From contig NC_059417.1 in assembly GCF_905220565.1 (NCBI RefSeq), positions 7,648,018 through 7,712,017 on the forward strand: a stretch of DNA of 64,000 bases, given 5' to 3'. This document shows, one piece after another, positions 58,801 through 62,829 of this stretch. Each line of letters begins with the position of its first letter. Position 1 is the first letter of the stretch. The notes below the pieces were generated by a model. The model was not told the origin of the DNA. It was given only the letters and a program-made list of their open reading frames with translations, and did no database searches. Source of the stretch: Melitaea cinxia. Lineage: Eukaryota; Arthropoda; Insecta; Lepidoptera; Nymphalidae. A program made the translations under genes and the position numbers.

Positions 58801-59799
58801 CAGAAACACCACCGCTACATGACCTTCGGCAAGAAACAGCGGTACATCGAGGTAAATTGGCAAATTAAACATTTTTTCTTTTACTTTTTTATACAAGTAG
58901 GTCGGCAAACAAGCGTACGACTTACAGGGTGGTAAGCGATTACTGTATTATATACTTATAGACGCCTGCAAAACCTGAAGCATCGCAAACGCGTTGCCGA
59001 CCGTATCCCTGACCCTGCCAGGAGCTCTGCCATCTTACTCACCACATGTACCCAACACTACTTCAAAGCTGTTATTTAACTGTTATTAAGAAGTCGATAC
59101 TTACCACCGTAATTACCACCTATTCGGAATGTAGAATCGGCAAGAAACTCTGCAGTTACTCTTTAGAAAAAAACTGTTCTAATATAAGGCCAGTAGTATA
59201 AATAAAATGAGCTCGACTGACCAAACCCCCTCCTCCCCCACCAGGTGTTCCAGTGCTCCGGTGACGACATGAACCTGGTGCTGACAGGCGGGGTGACCCC
59301 GGCCGCTTCCCCCAAGGTGCTCTCCCCTGGTACGTGCCTGCCCCCCCCTCGCCTGCTGGCTCAACACATCGCCCACCAGAGCCTTCTAGCGCGCCAGCAC
59401 GAGAGCTTTCTACTATCTCTACGCCCGCCCCTCATGCCCCTTCTCCCACTGCGCGCATCCGCCCCTGCCCCGGCCCCGGCCTACCCACTCCCCGTACTCC
59501 CCCAACCAATGTTACCCGCGAAACGTTCCTACGAACGCGCCTTTACCCCCGAAGCCCCACCTGCTAAACGCCCCTACTCCGTCCCACAAATGCCGGCCCT
59601 GTCTCTACCCGTGCTGTCGTACGGCACGTCTGCCCCAATTTTCTCATACGCCAACTCCAGCCCTATGCTGTCGAGTTACAGCACGCTGCCCTATGGCTCC
59701 CCCTTATCTGCCGGGCTACCCACCCCGCTACCATCCCCCTTCCCCGCCTCGCTGTCCATGTCCATGTTCCCGACCTACCCCTACTACCCTGGCATGTAG
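19954..59799 (+). CDS. fus: fusilli / ESRP splicing regulator, spliced gene, 5' end outside window
   Basis: Spliced coding region of twelve visible exons (listed separately) giving 1899 nt, 632 residues plus stop, with no internal stop and phase-compatible GT-AG introns. The protein aligns by eye along its length with vertebrate ESRP1: the end of the N-terminal domain (HPEA, DLRKE motifs), RRM1 about residues 136-212, RRM2 237-319, RRM3 369-453, then a low-complexity tail. ESRP/Fusilli proteins are nuclear RNA-binding proteins that bind GU-rich intronic motifs and set epithelial alternative splicing. The RRMs are the quasi-RRM type, with RARGLPW, RMRGLPY and RLRGLPY as RNP2-like strands. Vertebrate ESRPs are about 680-730 residues, so roughly 85 N-terminal residues are missing upstream. 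The first exon starts in phase 0 without a Met, so an upstream exon is required. Product identity is very secure; exon borders are inferred from splice consensus and homology. Confidence 0.93.
20161..20300 (-). mobile_element. RTE half-element, 3' end
   Basis: Begins with tcatcatcatcatttcagcc, the reverse of the (GAT)n tail, then aggcctccacaagttcatgcc. Only the 3' part is present. Confidence 0.55.
23305..23904 (+). mobile_element. M-family MITE, full-length copy
   Basis: Runs from ttgtgtttcctcgcaaacg to cctccttttttggaagtcggt, with TAA immediately outside both ends. Inverted AACCGACTTC (about 23332) and GAAGTCGGTT lie near the ends. TAA target duplications and short TIRs suggest a PIF/Harbinger-type MITE (inference). 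No transposase. The 84-codon open frame at 23522-23776 recurs in other copies only because the DNA is repeated. Confidence 0.6.
23945..24150. mobile_element. two M termini in inverted orientation
   Basis: Starts taaccgacttccaaaaaagg and ends cctcctcttttggaagtcgg. The arms pair with each other around gtgtgtgtcattttttcacc. A miniature foldback made of two copies of the same M terminus. Confidence 0.5.
24712..24897 (+). pseudogene. LINE reverse transcriptase thumb fragment
   Basis: The frame contains FRMLGFVLRMGRDFNNVSTI and LLYVRVIW, which resembles the Jockey/CR1-type RT stretch (ALRxLGFVxRxxxxF.....LYxxLVRSxLEY). It is short and isolated, with no catalytic motif. Confidence 0.5.
24994..25162. 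repeat. F1 foldback, two near-perfect 75-base arms
   Basis: Left arm 24994-25068, right arm 25089-25162, 20-base centre containing ccatggtcac. Arms carry gttgtttc, atccgaaacgtcgggaatc and aaccgcgataaaatccg. Single-arm relatives are at 18836 and 44283. There is no ORF. It may be a terminal hairpin of a Penelope-like element, which I cannot verify. Confidence 0.75.
25258..25344 (+). pseudogene. LINE reverse transcriptase fragment, continuation
   Basis: Reads FITLVRSVLEYWSIIWNPFC then KSHVDQLT and a stop. LVRSxLEYxSxxWNP is a hallmark segment just after the RT core in Jockey/CR1-like LINEs. It continues the homology interrupted at 24897. The F1 foldback lies between the two. Confidence 0.55.
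25730..25795. repeat. perfect 27-bp inverted repeat, 12-base loop
   Basis: Arms 25730-25756 and 25769-25795 are exact reverse complements (core aacgggatatttacc / ggtaaatatcccgtt). No related sequence was noticed elsewhere in the window. Confidence 0.9.
26735..26910 (+). CDS. fus: fusilli exon B, N-terminal domain
   Basis: 176 nt after acceptor attccag. It completes the split Arg codon and reads QCLHPEACSKELSLP...HDLRKEYVRAY, matching ESRP1 RQILHPEASKKN...FFDLRKEFKK. It continues into an Ala/Pro-rich stretch and ends after one base of a Cys codon. Donor gtatcc at 26911 is a weak match to consensus, but it is the only position that keeps frame with the next exon. The 65-70% GC stretch stands out. 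An R-family repeat begins about 20 bases into the intron. Confidence 0.88.
26931..27189 (+). repeat. R-family repeat next to a fusilli donor
   Basis: Forward copy from caggtggtagagcacagcag to gtttgccgacctagttgtat. It starts about 20 bases after the exon B donor. Confidence 0.6.
28140..28465 (-). mobile_element. RTE-derived half-element
   Basis: Reverse orientation: cttcagcctatcgcagtcca, then caccgaagacg, and at the far end acgacacccacgggaagaga. It carries the same 5' leader/3' tail join as at 18388. Confidence 0.6.
29947..30012 (+). CDS. fus: fusilli exon C
   Basis: 66 nt between acceptor atgcag and donor gtaagt. It reads ENFYAAEVKDMASIIQRII, equivalent to the ESRP1 segment ASQVEDMGNIILAMI that precedes RRM1. 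The phase is 1 in and 1 out. Confidence 0.85.
30790..30960 (+). mobile_element. possible Helitron-like fragment
   Basis: Contains aaaactactgaaccgattgg, the wording common in short lepidopteran Helitrons. No terminal signal was found. Confidence 0.3.
31379..31433 (+). CDS. fus: fusilli exon D, linker before RRM1
   Basis: 55 nt between acceptor ttttctag and donor gtaagt. It reads FRLELPETIDLVLETGIC, equivalent to ESRP1 HRFSDPERVNYKFESGTC. It ends on the first two bases of Cys. A 21 kb intron follows, the longest in the visible gene. Confidence 0.87.
32265..32430 (+). repeat. R-family repeat, degenerate
   Basis: Forward copy with gtagccagagctcctgggga and gtaagcttatctgtagtata. About half length. 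Confidence 0.5.
33048..33348 (-). mobile_element. S1 tRNA-derived SINE
   Basis: On the minus strand it ends with the tail cagtggaatattacaggctg. It carries gggttcgaaccctgcacatg, a B-box-like site, near its head. The body (gggttggcggatatattccc, gcacggtggggagacccaca) is shared with the copy at 46005-46366. The 81-codon frame here is not a gene. Confidence 0.65.
33690..33922 (-). mobile_element. S2 tRNA-derived SINE
   Basis: Reversed. The head reads gtgtagtggtgcgagtaggc (A-box region) and ggttcgattcccgctcggga (B box) on the minus strand, followed by the S1/S2 shared body. Confidence 0.6.
34220..34435 (+). repeat. LINE 3' end fragment
   Basis: Shares ttgccgattcttctctgcag with 9705-9900 and has taaaatgacgattcgaaagtg followed by ttgaataaagctg. 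A related short tail is at 17985-18045. It is probably the 3' UTR of a non-LTR element. Confidence 0.5.
34450..34952 (+). repeat. left terminal inverted repeat
   Basis: Matches the reverse complement of 37711-38214. It begins aaagagtgtagcag..cacgggtcagatgcccc and contains self-complementary A/T runs around 34578-34622. Confidence 0.85.
34950..35003. repeat. TAA microsatellite, left of the LINE
   Basis: Interrupted (AAT)n tract directly abutting the first LINE codon. Confidence 0.95.
35004..36347 (+). CDS. R4/Dong-type LINE ORF, C-terminal part (RT thumb, CCHC, endonuclease)
   Basis: The frame is open from the TAA tract (35004) to TAG at 36345; no true start. It begins with the RT thumb, KTRKLLAIKKAQQQKAEVER and LYLPINQGGRGLLNVE. 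Counting from 35142, a CCHC finger lies at C142, C145, H154 and C159. A PD-(D/E)xK-type endonuclease follows with RPD at 228-230 and LIDVTVP (Asp245). The tail ends in a basic RGRGRGRRR patch. In R2/R4 elements this endonuclease nicks the target site for target-primed reverse transcription. The RT catalytic core is missing, so it cannot transpose alone. No frameshift or stop over 446 codons suggests a young insertion. Confidence 0.8.
   Translation, partial: NYKNSDLKKIDIKTRKLLAIKKAQQQKAEVERLYLPINQGGRGLLNVEYMYKTQIVKYKQYLKAESDHLIKAIVQHDTSRDRYSIIKEAQEIERELHLPQGNALTDEEIRKSEVNRHNEIWRNKQLHGQFPKKVLDQGNIDKELSFKWIKKHQISPSIESSIFAIQDQAIMTRQHQRDILKEPIDGKCRLCASKDETTQHIISGCEKLAGTYYVKRHNNLVQYICWCLARHHKMEVSHLWWKETLTQPQVKENNSAKIMWEIPVQTDVTITHNRPDLIYTNKDNNKTYLIDVTVPSDYNIGAKEIEKLSKYHLLKTEISRLWNTQTVVIPIVIGATGVVAKSIKKYLEQLDSNIDVSILQKQAAIHTTIILSKVLGDTVFVHNIQDPLSQNTQLSVDRDTQQSPDTQQLADTPHSLNTTHEPSTNNLQRRGRGRGRRRNGAQRARIE
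35004..36431 (+). mobile_element. Dong/R4-clade LINE, 5'-truncated
   Basis: A 3' fragment of a restriction-like-endonuclease LINE lies exactly between two TAA microsatellites (34950-35003 and 36432-36519). The R4-clade element Dong of Bombyx mori is known to insert in TAA repeats, which fits. Coding sequence starts at the repeat edge, so the copy is 5'-truncated there. About 85 bases of 3' UTR (tcgtgggttacgagacgggg) follow the stop. Confidence 0.8.
36432..36519. repeat. TAA microsatellite, right of the LINE
   Basis: Near-perfect (ATA)n of about 29 units beginning right after the LINE 3' end ggttagccaacc. Confidence 0.97.
36546..37196 (-). CDS. zinc-binding-type protein of the TIR element, probable transposase N-terminus
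   Basis: 216 codons. Cysteine spacing suggests two zinc-binding modules: CVVC at residues 30-33 with C56 and CGAC at 73-76, then CFIC at 134-137 with CCSTH at 168-172. The motif FIPRTISTHRYCFIC...FIPTGNRCC and the tail KDVKNILHS resemble the N-terminal part of large DDE_Tnp_4 transposases of invertebrates, as I recall them (not verified). Met22 may be the true start. It ends at a TAA, but a one-base shift continues into an acidic DNITVTIEEDSGED and stop. The ORF points inward from the right TIR. No catalytic domain follows, since the microsatellite begins at once. Confidence 0.55.
   Translation of the reverse strand: MTLYLNSNISCDLSYLSSLIKMQSDKNLKCVVCDRSVFKVKGQKKNFNNPGDIKLCQSVLEKPKTIFPNSAVCGACRIKMYKRKASEAFNQTEIEPIPDSDPSVTYKVWSDSNEFSEHYLELFIPRTISTHRYCFICSSTRDLITVPDNARLHCYSKKSIFIPTGNRCCSTHIINNRFFEDDLQLIKIYSYDTKITAKDVKNILHSVDYSQKTISQ
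37711..38214 (-). repeat. right terminal inverted repeat
   Basis: Reverse complement of the left TIR, with small indels such as caccgtgttaag (left) versus caccgttaag (right). Confidence 0.85.
38216..38369 (+). mobile_element. Helitron-like 3' portion
   Basis: Ends acgacgggtcagctag and shares gttcgttattgtcaggac with 30160-30190 (gttttcgttattgtcaagac). Adjoins the right end of the TIR element. Confidence 0.45.
38377..38622 (+). mobile_element. Helitron-like element
   Basis: Begins acatagtataaaacaaatc, shares the ttttgatgcggttttcttta block with 12133-12327, and ends ttagggcgggtcactagt. Confidence 0.6.
39465..39762 (-). mobile_element. SINE, outer copy (degenerate)
   Basis: The tail gcctggaacgtcccactgct is at 39475. 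The B-box-like cgatttgaacccgcaaccc is near 39692. Split or abutted by the S2 copy that follows. Confidence 0.4.
39763..40016 (-). mobile_element. S2 tRNA-derived SINE
   Basis: Shares gggttggcggatatattccc and gtaacgatcgctatcaggtg. The minus strand has the B box ggttcgactcccgctcggta and an A-box-like head gtgtagtggagcgagtag. Confidence 0.6.
40430..40680 (+). promoter_or_regulatory. CpG-richer patch with a strong 5' splice site, possible internal promoter
   Basis: In an AT-rich intron, 40430-40510 has many CpGs (gcgcaacg, ccgttgcgcgctccgg). About 160 bases later cagataaggag|gtgagt is an excellent 5' splice site at 40675. This is what an alternative non-coding first exon would look like. Nothing else supports it. 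Confidence 0.2.
40988..41275 (+). mobile_element. S2 tRNA-derived SINE
   Basis: Forward copy. The head ggtgtaacgcctaaaaaacc is followed by gggttctattccctcggggt (mutated B box), the shared body, and the tail gagaaagaggcctacaccca. Confidence 0.6.
41510..41772 (+). mobile_element. M-family MITE, shortened
   Basis: From gtgtgtttgttcgctaacg to tttgaagtcgat, followed by TAA. The middle of the family is missing and a poly-A run replaces part of it. Confidence 0.55.
43140..43323 (+). mobile_element. Helitron-like element, short
   Basis: Opens ctatactaatattataaagc, and the end reads ccgcgggtactgctagt. Same family as 13215-13400. Confidence 0.6.
43479..43735 (-). mobile_element. Helitron-like element, short relative of 315-1359
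   Basis: Reversed: it starts actagctgactcggcaaacg and continues through acatttagggggatgaatg and cctacccaatatgcacacaa. It lacks the GC-rich centre seen in the longer copy. Confidence 0.6.
44283..44391 (+). repeat. F1 foldback, single arm
   Basis: Contains gtgaccacggttgctgttaa and accgcgacaaaatccgaaaa, then gttgtttcatt. One-armed version of 24994-25162. Confidence 0.5.
44464..44709 (-). mobile_element. RTE-derived half-element
   Basis: Reversed order of tail cttcagcctatcgcagtc and leader caccgaaaatgctgctgccc ... cccgctatcggtcgg. The leader's outer part is missing. Confidence 0.6.
44860..45015. repeat. F2-type foldback remnant
   Basis: tcatttgaaactcccaatatttcggcgatg and ttaccatgg (44915-44962) parallel the foldback at 57396-57535. 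The second arm is not convincing. Confidence 0.35.
45424..45680 (-). repeat. R-family repeat
   Basis: Reversed copy: taccactaggtcggaaaca to attcctgatgtgccctacc. Confidence 0.65.
46005..46366 (+). mobile_element. S1 tRNA-derived SINE, best copy
   Basis: The head has an A-box-like gttggcgcaacggtcacag (46028) and a perfect B box gggttcgatcccc (46079-46091). Then comes the body ccgtgcttcggagagcacgt and the tail agtgggatattacaggctg. Open frames on both strands here are by-products of the SINE. Confidence 0.7.
46376..46790 (+). mobile_element. M-family MITE
   Basis: Joins directly to the S1 tail. It contains ccgacttcagttatatcgac, the ccttatcatggtaccaaact block and the end ttttgaagtcggttaaaa. Its first bases are missing. 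Confidence 0.55.
47094..47139. repeat. 22-bp tandem duplication
   Basis: The unit tatttttaattattatatat occurs twice in succession. Confidence 0.7.
48688..49330 (+). mobile_element. S1 SINE interrupted by an M MITE
   Basis: The SINE head gacgcattagcgcaacgatt lies at 48690-48722. The SINE resumes at about 49179 with ggttgcggattcggttttcg (decayed B box) and continues gatgtttgccgtgatctgga. The M element occupies 48728-49175. Confidence 0.6.
48728..49175 (-). mobile_element. M-family MITE nested in a SINE, TTA duplication
   Basis: Reversed copy from acagacttcaaaaaaggagg to gcgaacaaacacaa, with TTA on each side (48725-48727, 49176-49178). Because both flanks are SINE sequence, this copy defines the element ends and a 3-bp TTA/TAA duplication. 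Confidence 0.65.
49382..49694 (+). mobile_element. RTE-derived half-element
   Basis: Leader cccgtgtgtgtcgtaagagg, gatggcgggataaccatcca and tcttcggtgcgacaaagcca, joined to tctatgtccagtagtggact. Confidence 0.6.
50531..50636. repeat. TA microsatellite closed by inverted TGCTGTGC arms
   Basis: A (TA)n tract with two or three GATA-like interruptions, bounded by tgctgtgc and gcacagca, so the whole 106 bp can fold on itself. The right arm is also the first bases of the R repeat at 50629. Confidence 0.9.
50629..50900 (+). repeat. R-family repeat
   Basis: Forward copy from gcacagcagcaaatacct to cgcttgtttgccacctgac. The 91-codon frame across it is incidental. Confidence 0.6.
52495..52605 (+). CDS. 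fus: fusilli exon E, first half of RRM1
   Basis: 111 nt between acceptor ttgcag and donor gtaagg. It encodes SKDDEIDGNCIVRARGLPWQ (the RNP2-like strand of RRM1) followed by SSDQDIAKFFRGLNVA. This block is almost identical to vertebrate ESRP RRM1 and is the strongest single identification in the window. Confidence 0.95.
52917..53049 (+). CDS. fus: fusilli exon F, second half of RRM1
   Basis: 133 nt between acceptor gtgtag and donor gtgaga. It reads GGVALCLSPQGRRNGEALVR then FVSQEHRDMALKRHKHHIG and RYIE, closely matching ESRP1. It ends in phase 0 after RYIE, the same relative position as the end of RRM3's last full exon. Confidence 0.95.
53250..53346 (-). mobile_element. S1 SINE fragment
   Basis: gcccagaccacggcaaacag and gtacaaatgtttgaaatgtg match the S1 head region, reversed. 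Confidence 0.45.
53530..53785 (+). repeat. R-family repeat
   Basis: Forward copy with ggcaggaaatatccttctca and gccaaagctccttgtcg, within the exon F-G intron. Confidence 0.55.
53857..54012 (-). repeat. R-family repeat
   Basis: Reversed copy, gactagatcggcaaacaaac to ctggccatcttacgcacccc. It stops about 50 bases before the exon G acceptor, so this 1.0 kb intron holds two R copies in opposite directions. Confidence 0.6.
54066..54203 (+). CDS. fus: fusilli exon G, RRM1-RRM2 linker and start of RRM2
   Basis: 138 nt (46 codons, phase 0 at both ends) between acceptor atcag and donor gtaagt. It reads VYRASGEDFLSVAGGAT..., then RRM2 RNP2-like QVIVRMRGLPYDATPQQV. A tRNA-derived SINE starts about 12 bases past the donor. 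Confidence 0.94.
54216..54556 (-). mobile_element. S2 tRNA-derived SINE filling a fusilli intron
   Basis: Reversed: tail cagcctgtagcatctcacag, body, then B box (minus strand gtttcgatacccgctcgggg) and head tataatggcgcgtgtgcc. Starts 12 bases after the exon G donor and ends about 45 bases before the exon H acceptor. Confidence 0.65.
54603..54818 (+). CDS. fus: fusilli exon H, body of RRM2
   Basis: 216 nt (72 codons, phase 0) between acceptor ttccag and donor gtaact. It carries EGVLFVRRADGRATGDAFVL, the RNP1-like strand, and ends RYIELFRSTTAEVQQ. The last segment is identical in kind to ESRP1 RYIELFRSTAAEVQQ. Confidence 0.95.
55451..55956 (+). mobile_element. M-family MITE with internal TA tract
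   Basis: From ttgtgtttgctggcaaacg to cttttttgaagtcggt, with TAA outside both ends. A (TA)n expansion sits at 55826-55873, near the 3' end. Confidence 0.65.
55826..55873. repeat. TA microsatellite
   Basis: About 24 TA units inside an M-family element. Confidence 0.95.
56612..56909 (+). mobile_element. M-family MITE, internally deleted
   Basis: Starts cgcaaacgaaaaagaaccga, jumps from the agacgaaaaaa block to gggtttccctcgatttctct, and ends ttttttgaagtcggt followed by TAA. Confidence 0.6.
57396..57535. repeat. F2 foldback, imperfect arms
   Basis: tattctacgagatctaccgc with attgtcattttg pairs with caaaatgacaatggcgataa and cccgtagaataaa around a centre containing ccatggtcacg, the same centre as F1. 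It lies about 45 bases before the exon I acceptor. Confidence 0.6.
57580..57747 (+). CDS. fus: fusilli exon I, linker and start of RRM3
   Basis: 168 nt (56 codons, phase 0) between acceptor tttcgtag and donor gtcagt. It begins VLNRSLETRSS, continues as a Ser/Thr/Pro-rich linker, and ends in KDCVRLRGLPYEAQ, the first strand of RRM3 (ESRP1 RDCIRLRGLPYAAT). Confidence 0.93.
58322..58402 (+). CDS. fus: fusilli exon J, RRM3 core
   Basis: 81 nt (27 codons, phase 0) between acceptor ttcacag and donor gtgagt. It reads VEHILTFLDEFAKNI then GVHMVYNAQ, matching ESRP1 IEDILDFLGEFATDI...GVHMVLNHQ. Confidence 0.93.
58735..58851 (+). CDS. fus: fusilli exon K, end of RRM3
   Basis: 117 nt (39 codons, phase 0) between acceptor cacccag and donor gtaaat. 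It reads GHPSGEAFIQMDSEASAFLC ... RYIE, matching ESRP1 GRPSGDAFIQM...RYVE. An R-family repeat in reverse orientation begins about 40 bases into the next intron. Confidence 0.94.
58889..59090 (-). repeat. R-family repeat next to a fusilli donor
   Basis: Reversed copy from atacaagtaggtcggcaaac to about tgttatttaactgttat. Together with a reversed LINE 3' tail at 59115-59180 it makes up most of the last intron. Confidence 0.6.
59245..59799 (+). CDS. fus: fusilli terminal exon L, low-complexity tail
   Basis: 555 nt coding part of the last exon after acceptor ccaccag. It starts VFQCSGDDMNLVLTGGV, equal to the ESRP1 end of RRM3 (VFQCSAEEMNFVLMGG), then runs 150 residues rich in Pro, Ala, Leu, Ser and Tyr. 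The sequence includes a tandem-looking basic pair AKRSYE...AKRPYS, possibly a nuclear signal (inference). It ends PTYPYYPGM and TAG at 59797. An internal gtacgt at 59330 could act as an alternative donor. The exon is strikingly C-rich compared with all flanking DNA. Confidence 0.92.
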   Translation: MFQCSGDDMNLVLTGGVTPAASPKVLSPGTCLPPPRLLAQHIAHQSLLARQHESFLLSLRPPLMPLLPLRASAPAPAPAYPLPVLPQPMLPAKRSYERAFTPEAPPAKRPYSVPQMPALSLPVLSYGTSAPIFSYANSSPMLSSYSTLPYGSPLSAGLPTPLPSPFPASLSMSMFPTYPYYPGM

Positions 59800-61047
59800 G
59801 AACACTGTAATCTGTTTGCGTTCGATATCTCGATACCTGAGGATTGAGAAGTTTCGGTAGAGAAGCGCTTACCGTGTGATGCTTGGTTGTTACCTTCAGG
59901 CGGTTTATTTTACTAACGAAACGTTAAACTTCGACCATGTCTCGTTCGAAATTAACGGTCCGTCAGGTAAACGAATCGTTTTCTAAATATAGCAACCGAG
60001 CTTGAGCCGGTCGAAATAACAGGGTAACGAAATGACAATAAGCTCAAATATAAAATTAACGTTAGTGCCTTCGCGTTTGCGTAGTTTATAAAACTATTTT
60101 TTACTTAATGTACTATAAAATATATGAATTTAGATAACGTATTTCTACATCGCTTCGTAGTATGAATTGTGGCAGCTCTTTTGTAAGTAAGTTTACCTTG
60201 AAATCAGTTGTTTGTTGATATATACCGACTTTAAAGATTGTTGAACTATGAATAATTTTTAAGTGAGAGAGGTCGTTTTATGACAATTAACGTTTAGTGT
60301 AAGTTGGCTTTTATCTTTGAATCTTGTGATGAACAATGTGATTAATGAATTTAGACATTCCATTTGCAATGTTTTTGCCAATATTTTTCAAGGCTGATCG
60401 AAAGTCTGAGAAAGTAAAACTAGTACTTATTCGATCGAACGTTTGGGTACTTAAGTCGTTTCATTTTCACGCACTCGTGTTTAGTTTGTACGTTTTGTTT
60501 TTTTACATTTCTAGATTAAAGCTCGTTGACGCACTGTTAGTGATGAATTTTAATGTTAATATAGGTTATATAACGCGATTTCGTCGTTAGTTGGCAGCTA
60601 ATAATTCAATATGAAAGTAGATTATTCCAGGATATTCCAATATATACTCATTTCATTTCCATCTCCTTCCAACTCATTCAAGTTAACCTCTATATAAACG
60701 TTTAATCATTGTTCGTTACCTCACACCACATAATTTAGATTATTTTTTATAAAATCTATGTTTATCACATATTTTCAAATTTACAATCATTTTAAAAAAC
60801 GGTTATGGATTCAGTTTGAAAATGTGTACAATTAAAAATATTATCATTGTCTATGGTGTTGCCATTGTCTCAAATCACTAGGTATTGGGGCTTTAGTCAC
60901 GATGGTGTAATGGCTAATATTTGTTCCGTCATATTATATAGAATAACTTTTACACTTATCTAACATCTGGTCGATTTCAAAAATGTCAAAGTTCTTAGTA
61001 TAGTTTAAATATTATAATGTGTTAATTTATTTACCATTTTACTCTGT

Positions 61048-61135
61048 GCTGGGTGGCTCAGTGGTTGCACACAATGCGGCGACGCAATTAATCGAGTGAC
61101 CGAGGGTTTTCCTCAAATTGAGCTGCCAATCGTAG
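61048..61135 (+). repeat. tRNA-like SINE head in the 3' UTR region
   Basis: ctgggtggctcagtggttg matches the tRNA A box (TGGCTCAGTGG). The expected B box is degenerate (gagggttttcctc). No clover-leaf can be built, so it is treated as a SINE relic rather than a tRNA gene. Confidence 0.4.
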
Positions 61136-62524
61136 AGTAAATTGAATGTCAAAATATATATCCGAACGGGTTGTGTTATGGAAAATGTGCATGGATTTTG
61201 AATAAAAGCGGTAAGTGTTGCACTACATAAATAAAAAAGATTAAATAATTACGTGTTCCTATAAAATTCGGGTTTTGGCATGGATGGTTTTATGGAATTA
61301 TATTATATGATATATGCATGGACGAGGATTTTAAGATTTTTCTCGCTTTTAGCGTTCATTCGACGTTTTCCAGAGCACAGCGCGAGCGGTAACGATCTCG
61401 GTATCTCTGTGTTATTGTTTAATACAAATGTACACGGTAAATAGCTTTATCTTGGTCTTTTGGTTAATAAATTATCAGTATGATATAACTAACGCTTATG
61501 CCATTTATAATGAAAATAAAAACAGTTATAATATCAATCTATATAAACTTTAGTCAGCGGACTAAACTTAAGTCTGCGAACTAAAGTAAAGCAATTCATC
61601 TAAAATTAAGTCCAGCAACTAAGCAACGGTTGTTAATTAACTAAAGTTGATTTCGATCACATTATAGATGGCAGAAGTGTTTCTGAGTTGTTTCTATGAC
61701 GATATAAGCCCCAAAGGCTCGCCCCTGCTTTATAATCTAAGGATAATAAGCCCTAGTGTCTTCCAATAGTTAAGAGGTCCTCCAGTCATTAACGCGCACA
61801 AGCTTCCTATCTACCTCTCGAGCCTTCTTTCGCTTCAATTCCTTGTTATCTACTGGACTGGGATATTTCAATCGATTTACGCTTTTATACTTTTATGAAT
61901 ATATTTTATTGTAATATAATTCTATATATAATAATAAGTTCATTGATAGATTATTCCAAATATGCTTTTAAAGCTTCATATTTTAAACATTTGATATATA
62001 AAAGTTTGGATTAGTGTATTTATTATTTATAATAATTTTTCAATATAATTTGCTGAATTTATTGTAGTTTGATATAGATTGAAATATCTTAGCGTGTAGT
62101 GACTGGGGGAGGTGGTGTGAGGAACGTGTCGTCAAGCTTGTTTAATATTAGTCGATCTTTCGATAAGGAACTTTGTGTCACATTAAGGTTTTAAATGGTG
62201 ATATTTTGAACTCATTCTATATTTTTTACTGTAATGGTTACAATAACGCTTCTTACCTCTATGTATCAAGTAGCTTTTGCTGTTATTTTTGTGTATATTT
62301 TTTTAAATTAATTATAATTTAAAAAAGACAAAGCGTTATTGCTAAACCATTCCATACAGGGGTCAAAATTAAAATATATATCTTTGATCATAAGTAACAT
62401 AAAATAGATGTAAGGTAATGTAGATCAAGTTTTTTTTTTATCCAATGATAAATAATGATCTGTTAATTCCGTAAAGAGTTAACATTATATTAGTTGCCTA
62501 ATTTTAGTTTATTGCGTAATTTTT

Positions 62525-62530
62525 AATAAA
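62525..62530 (+). terminator. candidate polyadenylation signal
   Basis: AATAAA 2.7 kb after the fusilli stop, with a GT-rich downstream element near 62575. This is the best-supported of three hexamers. Others at 61201 and 62824 have weaker downstream context. Confidence 0.35.
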
Positions 62531-62829
62531 TCGATACTTTTTCGTGTTAGACCTTGGTTATTCAGTTTCTCTGCTGTGTGGGTGGTTGTGCTATTATTAT
62601 TTTATATTGTATTATTATTATTATTATTTTAATAATTATGAGTTGAATATCGCTGTAAGTAGAGTTTCTTGAAGACTTGTGAAGGAGGGCTAATACACTA
62701 ACATTGGCTTAATCTGTCTTTGGTCGATCAAGTATTATGTATGTTGTACTAACTACACGAGCTGAGGAGTCGACGAGGGTGCACGATCGTATGGTGCGAC
62801 ACTTGTGGTAAAAACTTGTTCTAAATAAA

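Larger units (their letters stand above)
59800..62829 (+). other. fus: probable fusilli 3' UTR (end uncertain)
   Basis: AT-rich, no sustained coding frame after the fusilli stop. AATAAA hexamers occur at 61201, 62525 and 62824. The one at 62525 is followed about 50 bases later by a GT-rich tract (ctgtgtgggtggttgtg), the arrangement expected at a cleavage site. Without transcript data the true end cannot be fixed, so the feature extends to the last candidate signal. A tRNA-like SINE head lies inside at about 61050. Confidence 0.45.

Noticed and set aside
59205..59376. Minus-strand start and 65-codon frame at the last exon (59179-59376)
   Set aside because: Antisense of the terminal fusilli exon with no homology.
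59334..59567. 77-codon open frame inside the last fusilli exon
   Set aside because: It is the +1 frame of a C-rich exon whose frame 59245-59799 continues ESRP homology. It has no independent support.
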